From Kaistia defluvii (GTDB taxonomy: Bacteria; Pseudomonadota; Alphaproteobacteria; Rhizobiales; Kaistiaceae): DNA of 64,000 nt. Both the position numbers and the translations under genes were made by a program. Below are positions 43,667-51,610 of this stretch, one piece after another. The stretch's first letter is position 1. The number at the start of each line of letters is the position of its first letter. The stretch lies in assembly GCF_026343955.1 (NCBI RefSeq), contig NZ_JAPKNI010000010.1, forward strand, positions 1 through 64,000, read 5' to 3'. Under the pieces are notes generated by a model, which saw only the letters and a list, made by a program, of their open reading frames with translations, was not told the DNA's origin and made no database searches.

Positions 43667-45574
43667 CTAGCCGGCTTTGCCGATGGCGATCGCCTTGGCC
43701 TCGTCCTGCCACCATGTCGTTTCCGGGGAAAAGCCATAGTCGGGCTTTGTCTCCGGCCAGCCGAACTTGTCCCAGACGGCGACGCGATGCGCCGTCGAAA
43801 GCCAGGCCGGAAACCAGATATGCAGGGATCGGAGCACGCGGTCCAGTCCGCGCATCAATGTGACGAGTTCGGCGCGGTCTCTGACGTTCGCCGCTCGGGC
43901 CACCAGCGCGTCGATAACGGGATTTTTCAGCCCCGCCAGATTGGATCCGCTGGGAATGTCGGCGCTCGCCGAGCCGAAGATCTGCTCGATGCCATCGATC
44001 GGCGTGGCGTCGAACATGATCCGCTGCGCCATGACGTCGAAATCGAAGGCGTTCTTGCGGCTCTGATACTGCGCGGCGTCGACCATGCGCATCGAACTGT
44101 TGATCCCGATCGCTTTGAGATTGGCGATCAGCGGCGACAGGACGCGTTCGAAAGCCTGCGACTGGATCAGGAATTCCAGCGTCAGCGTTTCGCCGGCGGC
44201 GTTGACCAGGCCGCCATCCTTGCGCTGCCAGCCCGCATCCGCCAGCAAGGTCGCCGCCTGGCGCAGAAGCTTGCGATCGCGCCCGCTGCCATCGGCCTCG
44301 GGCGGCATCACCGCCGGGCCGAAGACTTCGGCCGGCAGCGGGTCGCGATATGGTTCGAGAAGCGCCAGTTCTTCCGCGCCCGGCAGGCCGGAAGCGGCAA
44401 AATCCGACATCTCGAAGAACGACGTCGACCGGACATAGAGCCCGAAGAACAGGTTCTTGTTGGTCCAGGGAAAATCGAACGCCATGCCGATCGCCTGGCG
44501 GGTGCGTGGATCGGCGAACTTGGCGCGGCGCAGATTGAAGAACCAGCCATACATGTCGGGCCGGCGCTCGGCCGCGAAAGACGGCTTCTGCACGCGCCCA
44601 TCCCGGGCGGCCGGAAAATCATAGCCCGTCGCCCAGGTCTTGGACGAGGGTTCCTCGCGAAACAGCAGCTCGCCCTTGGCGAAGGCCTGAAACTGCACCT
44701 CTTCATCCTGGTAGAATTCGACCTGGATGCGGTCGAAGTTGAAGGCGCCGACGGCGACCGGCAGATCCTTGCCCCAATAATCGGCGACGCGCTGATATTC
44801 GATCGAGCGACCGGGGCTGATCTTGCCGACGCGATAGGGCCCGGAGCCGAGCGGCGGGTCCATGGTCGAGGCTTCGAAATCGCGGCCGGCGAAATAGGCC
44901 TTTGAGAAGATCGGCAGCGTCGAAGCGACGATCAGCGGAACCTTGCGGTTCTGTTTGCCGGAGAACACGATTCTGACGTCTCGCGGCCCGTCCGCCGTCA
45001 CCGAAACCATCTCGCGGATCGATTGCGAAATGTCGGGATGGCCCTTTTCCTTCAGCGTCTGCAGCGAGAAGACGACATCGTCTGCCGTCAGAGCCGAGCC
45101 ATCGTTGAATTTGACGTTGTCGCGCAGGCGGAACGCGTAGGTATTGCGGTCTTCCGAGACGGTGACGCTTTCCGCGACGAGTCCGTAGGCGGAGCCGGGT
45201 TCATCGGATGCCGATGCCATCAGCGTGTCGAAGCAGAGCTCGATGCGAGGCGGCGCGTCGCCCCGGAAGGTGAAGCCGTTCAGCGTGTTGAAGGTGTAGG
45301 CGTTCTGATTGTAGTACCAGCTTGGTGCGGCGAAGATGAAGCTGCCGCCTTTTGGCGCTGCCGGGTTCAGATAGTCGAACCGCTGGAAATCGGCGGGATA
45401 TTTGAGTTCGCCGAACACGGAAAGCCCGTGCGAACGGGTCGATTCGGCGGCGCCGGCGCGGAGCGGCGACAGGCCGAGCATCGGGAGGGCGGCACCGACG
45501 GCCGCGCCGCCCAGCAGGGCACGGCGCGTGATCGAGGACAAGCGGCGCGGTTCGGGCGAAGGGCGTTCGCTCAA
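43667..45574 (-). CDS. yejA2: Peptide ABC transporter binding protein YejA2, Tat-type signal
   Basis: The 635-residue SBP_bac_5 protein begins with a twin-arginine-like leader (SSITRRALLGGAAVGAALP) followed by a hydrophobic stretch. The mature fold has GLSVFGELKYPADFQRFDYL, PAAPKGGSF, LRDNVKFNDGSALTADDVVFS and PLGSGPYRVG, typical of YejA. The start is TTG at 45574, overlapping the yejA1 stop as TTGA. It is a paralogue of the next gene upstream, and both presumably feed the single YejBEF channel, perhaps with different peptide ranges. Confidence 0.9.
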   Translation of the reverse strand: MSERPSPEPRRLSSITRRALLGGAAVGAALPMLGLSPLRAGAAESTRSHGLSVFGELKYPADFQRFDYLNPAAPKGGSFIFAAPSWYYNQNAYTFNTLNGFTFRGDAPPRIELCFDTLMASASDEPGSAYGLVAESVTVSEDRNTYAFRLRDNVKFNDGSALTADDVVFSLQTLKEKGHPDISQSIREMVSVTADGPRDVRIVFSGKQNRKVPLIVASTLPIFSKAYFAGRDFEASTMDPPLGSGPYRVGKISPGRSIEYQRVADYWGKDLPVAVGAFNFDRIQVEFYQDEEVQFQAFAKGELLFREEPSSKTWATGYDFPAARDGRVQKPSFAAERRPDMYGWFFNLRRAKFADPRTRQAIGMAFDFPWTNKNLFFGLYVRSTSFFEMSDFAASGLPGAEELALLEPYRDPLPAEVFGPAVMPPEADGSGRDRKLLRQAATLLADAGWQRKDGGLVNAAGETLTLEFLIQSQAFERVLSPLIANLKAIGINSSMRMVDAAQYQSRKNAFDFDVMAQRIMFDATPIDGIEQIFGSASADIPSGSNLAGLKNPVIDALVARAANVRDRAELVTLMRGLDRVLRSLHIWFPAWLSTAHRVAVWDKFGWPETKPDYGFSPETTWWQDEAKAIAIGKAG

Positions 45575-47430
45575 GGCTTGGCCCCCAGCGCCGCTTCCTT
45601 GGCCGGATCGACCCACCAGGAATAGGTGTCGATGCCGACATATTCGGGCTGCTTCTCCGGAATGCCGAACTTGTTCCAGTAGGCGACATTGATCGTGTCG
45701 CTGTACCATTGCGGCACGACGTAATAGTTCCACAGCAGGACGCGATCGAGCGCATGAGTGGCGGCGACCAGGTCGTCGCGGTTGGTCGCGAAGACGACGC
45801 GGTCGATCAGAGCGTCGACGGCCGGGTCCTGAATGCCCATCAGATTGCGGCTGCCCGGCGTCTTGGCGGCGGCCGATCCCCACATTTCGCGCTGCTCGTT
45901 GCCGGGCGAATGCGATTGCGCGATCACCGTCGAGACCACATCGAAGTCGAAATCATTCACGCGGGCGACATATTGCGCGGTATCGACGATGCGCAAGCTG
46001 GCGTCGATACCGATGCGCTTCAGGTTCTGGATATAGGGCGCGACCACGCGCTCGAACGACGGATCGCTCTCCAGGAATTCGATGGTAAAGGGCTGGCCGG
46101 TCTTCGCATTGACCAGCTTGTTGCCCTTGAGCTCCCAGCCGGCTTCCTTGAACAGTGCCAGCGCCTTGCGAAGATTGTCGCGAAACGCCTGCGGCGTATC
46201 ATTGACCGGCAGCTTGAACGGCGTTGTGAAGACCTCCGGCGGGACCTTGTCGCGCACCGTCTCCAGGATCTCCAGTTCCTTGCCTTGCGGCAGGCCGCTG
46301 GAGGCGAGGTCGATGCCGGCGAAATAGCTCTCGATCCGCTTGTACTTATCGAAGAACAGGGTGCGGTTCATCGTCTCGAAATCGAAGACGTAGTTGAGCG
46401 CCTGGCGGACGCGCGGATCCTGAAACTTGTCGCGGCGCTGATTGAGCACATAGCCCTGCATGCGGCCGGAGGAGGCCAGCGGGAAGGAGCGCTGCACCAC
46501 CTTGCCGCTCTTCACGGCGTCGAAATTATACTCCGTCATCCATCGCGCGATGCGGTTCTCGAGCCGGTAGTCGTCGAGGCCACCCTTCTTGAAGGCTTCC
46601 CACGATGCATTCGGATCGCGGTAGTAGTCGACCTTGATGCGATCGAAATTGTTGCGCCCGACCTGGGTTGGCAGGTCCTTGCCCCAATAGTCCGTCACCC
46701 GCTTCCAGACAATCTGGCGCCCGGGCGTCACGGATTCGATCTGGTAGGCACCGGAGCCGAGCGGGATTTCCAGCGTCGATTTCGAGATGTCGCGCTTCTT
46801 GCCGCTGGCGTCGGTGCCCTCCCACCAGTGCTTCGGCAGCACGGCGAGGTCGCCCATGATGTTTGGCAATTCGCGATTGCCCGGCTTGTCGAAGGTGAAG
46901 GTCACTTCCCGATCGCCGGTGATCTCCGCCTTCACCACATTGGCGTAGTACTTGTTGTACATCGGGCTCTGGGCCTTCAGCGTCTCGAACGACCAGATGA
47001 CGTCCTCCGCCGTGACCGGTTTGCCGTCATGCCAGCGCGCGTTCGGATTCAGACGAAACTTGGCCCAGGCAAAATCGTCGGGATAGCTGATCGCCTCGGC
47101 CAGCAGGCCATAGTTCGTACCGGCCTGGTCTGTCGCCTGCTCCATCAGCGTGTCGTAGAGCAACCCGCCGCCAAACGCCGCGAATCCCGCTGCCGGACTA
47201 CCCTGGACGATATAGGGATTGAGGCTGTCGAAGGTGCCGACGGCGGCCTGGTTCAGCGTACCGCCCTTCGGGGCATCGGGGTTGACGTAGTCGTAGTGCT
47301 TGAAGCCGTCTTCGTATTTCGGCTTGCCGATGAGGGAGGTCGATGTGCGCCAGACATCGTCCGCTTTCGCGCCGGATGTCGCGGGCAACAGGAGCGACAG
47401 GCTGAGCAGGGCGGCGGCGACGAACTTCAT
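45571..47430 (-). CDS. yejA1: Peptide ABC transporter binding protein YejA1, Sec signal
   Basis: The 619-residue protein starts with a standard Sec signal peptide (MKFVAAALLSLSLLLPATSG to AKAD). It then shows WRTSTSLIGKPKYEDGFKHY, NPDAPKGGTL, FRLNPNARWHDGKPVTAEDV and PLGSGAYQIESVTPGR, the YejA/SBP_bac_5 pattern. GGAGAA lies eight bases before the ATG. It is the first gene of a tight operon yejA1-yejA2-yejB-yejE-yejF-ghrA. Such paired binding proteins are known for Brucella yej. Confidence 0.92.
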   Translation of the reverse strand: MKFVAAALLSLSLLLPATSGAKADDVWRTSTSLIGKPKYEDGFKHYDYVNPDAPKGGTLNQAAVGTFDSLNPYIVQGSPAAGFAAFGGGLLYDTLMEQATDQAGTNYGLLAEAISYPDDFAWAKFRLNPNARWHDGKPVTAEDVIWSFETLKAQSPMYNKYYANVVKAEITGDREVTFTFDKPGNRELPNIMGDLAVLPKHWWEGTDASGKKRDISKSTLEIPLGSGAYQIESVTPGRQIVWKRVTDYWGKDLPTQVGRNNFDRIKVDYYRDPNASWEAFKKGGLDDYRLENRIARWMTEYNFDAVKSGKVVQRSFPLASSGRMQGYVLNQRRDKFQDPRVRQALNYVFDFETMNRTLFFDKYKRIESYFAGIDLASSGLPQGKELEILETVRDKVPPEVFTTPFKLPVNDTPQAFRDNLRKALALFKEAGWELKGNKLVNAKTGQPFTIEFLESDPSFERVVAPYIQNLKRIGIDASLRIVDTAQYVARVNDFDFDVVSTVIAQSHSPGNEQREMWGSAAAKTPGSRNLMGIQDPAVDALIDRVVFATNRDDLVAATHALDRVLLWNYYVVPQWYSDTINVAYWNKFGIPEKQPEYVGIDTYSWWVDPAKEAALGAKP

Positions 47431-47524
47431 GGACGCGATTCTCCGGCTGACTACGCTCATTACTAAGGCGGATCGCGCGAAGGGCAACTCCGCGTGATCG
47501 CATGCAACCGACTTGGCAATAGAA

Positions 47525-47552
47525 AAAGGCCGGAGAATGATCTCCGGCCTTT
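47525..47552 (-). terminator. Rho-independent terminator of the cytochrome c gene
   Basis: Perfect 12-base arms (47525-47536 and 47541-47552, aaaggccggaga and complement) with a 4-base loop are followed on the minus strand by a T-rich run, tttctattg. It lies 28 bases after the cytochrome stop. Confidence 0.85.
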
Positions 47553-47579
47553 CGAAATTGTCGCAGTGACGCGCGGGAC

Positions 47580-48398
47580 TTAGGGCGTCGCGGGCTGCTC
47601 GGCGGGGGCCGGAGCCGGCTCGGTTGCCGGTACGGCGGGAGCCGGAGCTGCCGGAGCGGGCTCTGCGGCGGGAGCTGCCGGGGCAGGCTCTGCGGCGGGA
47701 GCCGGGGCCGGCTCTGCGGCCGGAGCAGCGGGCGCTGCCGGGGCAGGCTCGGCAGCCGGAGCCGCGTCGGTCGCGGGAGCCGCATCCGGCGCAGGAGCCG
47801 CCGGCGCTTCGGCTGCGGCCGGAGCGGCCTCGGCGGGAGCGGCAGCCTCGGGTGCCGGCAGCGGGACCGGCTCATGCGCCAGCGTCCGCAGATAGGCGAT
47901 CAGGTTGGCGCGATCCTCGGGCTTCGGCAGGCCGGCGAAGCCCATCGCGGTACCCGGCATGTCGGCCTTGGGGTTCTTCAGGAAGTGGTAGAGGTGCTCA
48001 TAGGTCCACTTCTTGCCTTCGCCATGCGCGGCCTGAAGCGGCGCGGAATACTTGAAGCCCTCGACGGAGCCGATGCCCCGGTCGACGACATTGTAGAGAT
48101 CGGGGCCGACCTTGGCGCCGGCGCCTTCGACGAAATTGTGACAGGCGCCGCACTTCTTGGCGACGGCTTCGCCTGCATCGACCTTGGCGCTGGCCAGAAG
48201 AACCGCGATCGGCGGATCCTGCGCCACGACCGGGGCCGCGCCACCTTCCGTCGACTCTTCGGCGACCTCGATGACAAAACCGGGTTTCTCCGGAACGGAC
48301 GGCGAATAGATCTCTCCCGCGAAGATGCTCAGCGACATCACCACGAGAAGCGTGAACAGGATCGCGCCGAGAATCTTGTTGCGTTCGAATGAATCCAT
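47580..48398 (-). CDS. Membrane-anchored cytochrome c with Ala/Pro-rich tail
   Basis: The 272-residue protein has an uncleaved N-terminal helix (about 9-28) and a class I cytochrome c domain. The haem site is KKCGACHNF (Cys83, Cys86, His87), with GPDLYNVVDRGIG and an axial Met in PGTAMGFAGL (Met152). This is the CycM/c552 type that carries electrons between the bc1 complex and terminal oxidases. Residues from about 175 to the end (almost 100) are nearly all Ala, Pro and Glu in PAPAAEPAPA-like repeats, an unusual low-complexity tail. The gene is divergent from kdsB. Confidence 0.9.
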   Translation of the reverse strand: MDSFERNKILGAILFTLLVVMSLSIFAGEIYSPSVPEKPGFVIEVAEESTEGGAAPVVAQDPPIAVLLASAKVDAGEAVAKKCGACHNFVEGAGAKVGPDLYNVVDRGIGSVEGFKYSAPLQAAHGEGKKWTYEHLYHFLKNPKADMPGTAMGFAGLPKPEDRANLIAYLRTLAHEPVPLPAPEAAAPAEAAPAAAEAPAAPAPDAAPATDAAPAAEPAPAAPAAPAAEPAPAPAAEPAPAAPAAEPAPAAPAPAVPATEPAPAPAEQPATP

Positions 48399-48583
48399 CG
48401 GTCTTGGCCCCAGGCGCTTCAAATAGGCTATGGGAACCGGCAGCCCCTTGGCGCCACCTCCCCCGCATGTGGCGCGGAAACTACAAGCTTTCCAGTGTTG
48501 GGTGCAATACGTATGAACGCTTCCAGATTGAGACGTTTTGACACCTACAGGCCCGAAACCGGGCAATATTCGAGGAAAACCTG

Positions 48584-49342
48584 ATGCCTTCCGCCTCCGA
48601 GGCCCTGGTGCTTATCCCCGCCCGCATGGCGGCGACGCGGCTTCCGGGCAAGCCTTTGGCCGATATTCACGGCGTTCCGATGATCGTCCACGTCTGGCGG
48701 CGCGCCAGCGAGGCCCGGATCGGACCCGTGGTCGTGGCAACCGACGACACGGATATCGCCGCCGCCGTGCGCCGCGCGGGCGGCGAGGCGGTGCTCACCC
48801 GCGCCGATCACGAGAACGGCTCGGCGCGCATCCATGAGGCGGCTGGCCTGGTCGATTCGGCCCGGCATTATGACGTCATCGTCAACGTCCAGGGCGACCT
48901 GCCGACGATCGAGCCGGCCTCGATCGCCGCCTGCTTCGCGCCGCTCGCTGATTCGGCCGTCGACATCGCCACCATCGCGGCGCTGATCGACCGCGAGGAG
49001 GAGCGCACCAACCCGAACGTGGTCAAGATCGTCGGCTCGCCGATCGACGCGAACCGCCTGCGGGCGCTCTATTTCACCCGCGCCACGGCGCCCTGGGGCG
49101 AAGGGCCGCTGCTGCACCATATCGGGCTCTACGCCTATCGCCGTTCCGCGCTCGACCGCTATGTCGCGCTGCCGCCCTCGGTGCTGGAAAAGCGCGAAAA
49201 GCTGGAGCAGCTGCGCGCGCTCGAGGCCGGCATGCGCATCGACGTGGCGCTCGTTGACGCCGTGCCGCTCGGTGTCGATACTCCCGCCGATCTCGAAAGG
49301 GCGCGCAGCCTGCTGGCGGCCTCCCGCGGGTCCGGTCGCTAG
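48584..49342 (+). CDS. kdsB: 3-deoxy-manno-octulosonate cytidylyltransferase
   Basis: This enzyme activates Kdo with CTP to CMP-Kdo for lipopolysaccharide core synthesis. The 252-residue protein has [32 protein letters not shown] (GDEP in enterobacteria), [37 protein letters not shown] and [13 protein letters not shown]. The DHxSGTDR motif of other species is [12 protein letters not shown] here. GAGGAAA precedes the ATG. The pheA gene follows 32 bases later. Confidence 0.93.
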   Translation: MPSASEALVLIPARMAATRLPGKPLADIHGVPMIVHVWRRASEARIGPVVVATDDTDIAAAVRRAGGEAVLTRADHENGSARIHEAAGLVDSARHYDVIVNVQGDLPTIEPASIAACFAPLADSAVDIATIAALIDREEERTNPNVVKIVGSPIDANRLRALYFTRATAPWGEGPLLHHIGLYAYRRSALDRYVALPPSVLEKREKLEQLRALEAGMRIDVALVDAVPLGVDTPADLERARSLLAASRGSGR

Positions 49343-49374
49343 AACCGGCAATCTTGAACAGAAGTCTCAATCGC

Positions 49375-50223
49375 ATGAAGAAGATCGTGTTCCAGGGCGA
49401 GCCTGGCGCCAACTCCCATATCGCCTGCGCCGACGTCTATCCCGACTATGAGGCCGTGCCGGCCCCGACCTTCGAGGATTGCTTCCAGGCGATCTCCCGC
49501 GGCGACGTCGACCTCGCCATGATCCCGATCGAGAACTCGCTCGCCGGCCGCGTCGCCGATATCCACCATCTGCTGCCGGATTCGGGCCTGCACATCATCG
49601 GCGAGTATTTCCTGCCGATTCGCTTCCAGCTGATGGCGGTGAAGGGCGCGACGCTCGAGACGATCAAGACGGTGGAAAGCCATGTCCATGCGCTCGGCCA
49701 ATGCCGCCGCATCATGCGCGAACATGGCTATCGCGCCGTCGTCGCGGGCGATACGGCGGGGGCTGCCCGCATCATCTCGGAAACCGACGATCTCACCCGC
49801 GCCGCCCTGGCGCCGCGCTTCGCCGCCGAGATCTACGGCCTCGACATCCTGGCCGAGAACGTCGAGGACGCCGCCCACAACACCACGCGATTCGTCATCC
49901 TGTCGCGCGAGCCCGAGCACGCGGCCTTCGGAGCCGGTCCGGTCATCACCACCTTCGTCTTCCGTGTCCGCAACATTCCGGCCGCCCTCTACAAGGCGCT
50001 TGGCGGCTTCGCCACCAACGGCATCAACATGACGAAGCTGGAGAGCTACCAACTCGACGGCCGCTTCTCGGCCACGCGATTCTATGTCGATGTCGAGGGG
50101 CATCCGCAGGATGTCGGCCTTGCCCATGCGCTGGAGGAGCTTGCCTTCTTCTCGGCCGAGATGCGGATCCTGGGTGTCTATCCGGCCGCGACCTTCCGCG
50201 CCGAGGTCGTCCCGCCGCGCTGA
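49375..50223 (+). CDS. pheA: Prephenate dehydratase
   Basis: The 282-residue monofunctional enzyme converts prephenate to phenylpyruvate in phenylalanine synthesis. The catalytic domain runs from KIVFQGEPGANSHIACADVY to NTTRFVILSR, which has the essential Thr-Arg pair, including MIPIENSLAGRV. A C-terminal ACT domain with GALYKAL-like and ITKLESYQL-type residues (NMTKLESYQLDGRFSATRF) gives feedback control by phenylalanine. No chorismate mutase domain is fused. The ATG at 49375 replaces a TTG seven codons earlier. kdsB-pheA is a common pair in this order. Confidence 0.95.
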   Translation: MKKIVFQGEPGANSHIACADVYPDYEAVPAPTFEDCFQAISRGDVDLAMIPIENSLAGRVADIHHLLPDSGLHIIGEYFLPIRFQLMAVKGATLETIKTVESHVHALGQCRRIMREHGYRAVVAGDTAGAARIISETDDLTRAALAPRFAAEIYGLDILAENVEDAAHNTTRFVILSREPEHAAFGAGPVITTFVFRVRNIPAALYKALGGFATNGINMTKLESYQLDGRFSATRFYVDVEGHPQDVGLAHALEELAFFSAEMRILGVYPAATFRAEVVPPR

Positions 50224-50306
50224 TGGCGGCGGCCTGACACAGGAGGGCCGCGGAGCCCCCCGGCCTGCCCGCGGAAAAGGGTGGGGCGAGGGCTTCGCCT
50301 ACGCGC

Positions 50307-51272
50307 TCAACCCGCCTCGACCCAGGCGCGGATCAGCGTGTGGGCGATGGCCATGCGCGGCGGCGTCGAGAGGCCGTCCGGGTGGTCGCTGTCCAGCATG
50401 GCGCGGGTCTCGTCACGCGAGAACCAGCGGCAATCCTCGAGTTCTTCCGTGTCCGGCACGATGTCGGTCGAGGTCGCCTCGGCGATGCAGCCGATCATCA
50501 GCGACATCGGGAACGGCCATGGCTGGCTCGCATGATAGGCAACCCGGCCGATCTGGATGCCGGCCTCTTCCTGGATCTCGCGGCGCACGGCGTCCTCGAT
50601 CGTCTCGCCCGGCTCGACGAAACCGGCGAGGCAGGAATAGGTGCCCGGTGCGAATCGCGCCTGGCGGCCCATCAGGCAACGCTCGCCATCGACGGCCAGC
50701 ATGATCGCCACCGGATCGGTGCGCGGAAACTTCTGCAGTCCGCAATTCGGGCAGTCGCGGCGATAGCCGCCCTGCGCCATGGTGGAGCGGGTACCGCAGC
50801 GGCCGCAATGCCGGTTCGAGGCATGCCAGTGCAGCAGCGCGCGCGCCTGGGCGAGCGCCCCCAGCGTGGCCGGCTCGACGGTATCCATCAGGATCCCGCC
50901 GGAGTAGGCGGCGGTCGCCAGCGTCCGCAGCGGCACGGCGTGGAAGGCGTCGACGTCGAAGGAGGTGTCGTTGCCGACGATCGCAGCGATGCGGGGCGAA
51001 GAATCCTGCCATCCGAGCAGGATGGCGTCATCCATCAGCGCGCCGAGCGCCTTGGCTTCCTTCAGGCTGAACAGGCTTTCCGACGTGCCGCCGGCGCGCA
51101 TCATCGCCTCGTCGCCGCGCAGAAGGAACACGCGCACATTCGGATCGGCCAGCGCGGCGACATAGGTCGATTCGTTGCGGGCCTCGCTGCGGCGGTCGAG
51201 CGTATTGCCGGAAAAGCCGACGGTCGTGCTCGGCTCGACGGGAGGCAAGCGATCAAAGAAATTGCGGGTCAT
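50307..51272 (-). CDS. nudC: NADH/NAD-capping pyrophosphatase NudC
   Basis: The 321-residue Nudix hydrolase cleaves NAD(H) and can remove NAD caps from RNA. The zinc ribbon is HCGRCGTRS and CPNCGLQKFPR. The Nudix box is GFVEPGETIEDAVRREIQEE with the EAGI continuation. The signature SQPWPFPMSLMIG downstream is the NudC SQPWPFPxS array. The N-terminal domain is of the longer alphaproteobacterial form. The gene is monocistronic and divergent from the SRP RNA gene. Confidence 0.94.
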   Translation of the reverse strand: MTRNFFDRLPPVEPSTTVGFSGNTLDRRSEARNESTYVAALADPNVRVFLLRGDEAMMRAGGTSESLFSLKEAKALGALMDDAILLGWQDSSPRIAAIVGNDTSFDVDAFHAVPLRTLATAAYSGGILMDTVEPATLGALAQARALLHWHASNRHCGRCGTRSTMAQGGYRRDCPNCGLQKFPRTDPVAIMLAVDGERCLMGRQARFAPGTYSCLAGFVEPGETIEDAVRREIQEEAGIQIGRVAYHASQPWPFPMSLMIGCIAEATSTDIVPDTEELEDCRWFSRDETRAMLDSDHPDGLSTPPRMAIAHTLIRAWVEAG

Positions 51273-51381
51273 GGTGCTGCTGTGGTGTGCGGAAGGGTGG
51301 CCGACATGCGTCGACTCGAAATGAATCTGGTGATTACGCCATAGACGTTTTCATCGCGATAGCCCCGATCACGCTTCGGGC

Positions 51382-51410
51382 TTGCCATTTCGATCGGGAA
51401 CGACGATATG
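51382..51410 (+). promoter_or_regulatory. Sigma-70 promoter of ffs
   Basis: TTGCCA (51382-51387) and GATATG (51405-51410) are separated by exactly 17 bases. The predicted start, about seven bases downstream, coincides with the 5' end of the SRP RNA stem. Confidence 0.65.
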
Positions 51411-51417
51411 TCTCCGC

Positions 51418-51516
51418 GGGAGGTTGGTGGTGGACGAGCCACTCGCCAATCGGGTCAGGTCCGGAAGGAAGCAGCCCCAACGAGCCAAGGCACGGGTCGC
51501 GTGCCAGCCTCCTACC
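51418..51516 (+). ncRNA. ffs: Signal recognition particle 4.5S RNA
   Basis: The conserved apical loop ggtcaggtccggaaggaagc is present around 51453-51473 and is diagnostic of SRP RNA. The 5' sequence gggaggttgg pairs with ccagcctcc near the 3' end, closing a single long hairpin of about 100 bases. A cctacctttt follows as probable end of transcription. The RNA binds Ffh to target membrane proteins. The ends are placed by pairing and the promoter, with an uncertainty of a few bases. Its position before dnaX is conserved in many bacteria. Confidence 0.95.
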
Positions 51517-51610
51517 TTTTCCCAGCCATCGCGTCAGCCTCGATGATCAGACGGCGCGCCCCTGCGCGTGTGCTAAGGTCGAAGAGGCTTGCCCGCGAGG
51601 GCGGCGTGAA

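Noticed and set aside
47585-47880. Possible CRISPR or minisatellite at the repetitive Ala/Pro-coding stretch
   Set aside because: The repeats are imperfect, have no spacers and stay in frame as part of the cytochrome tail.
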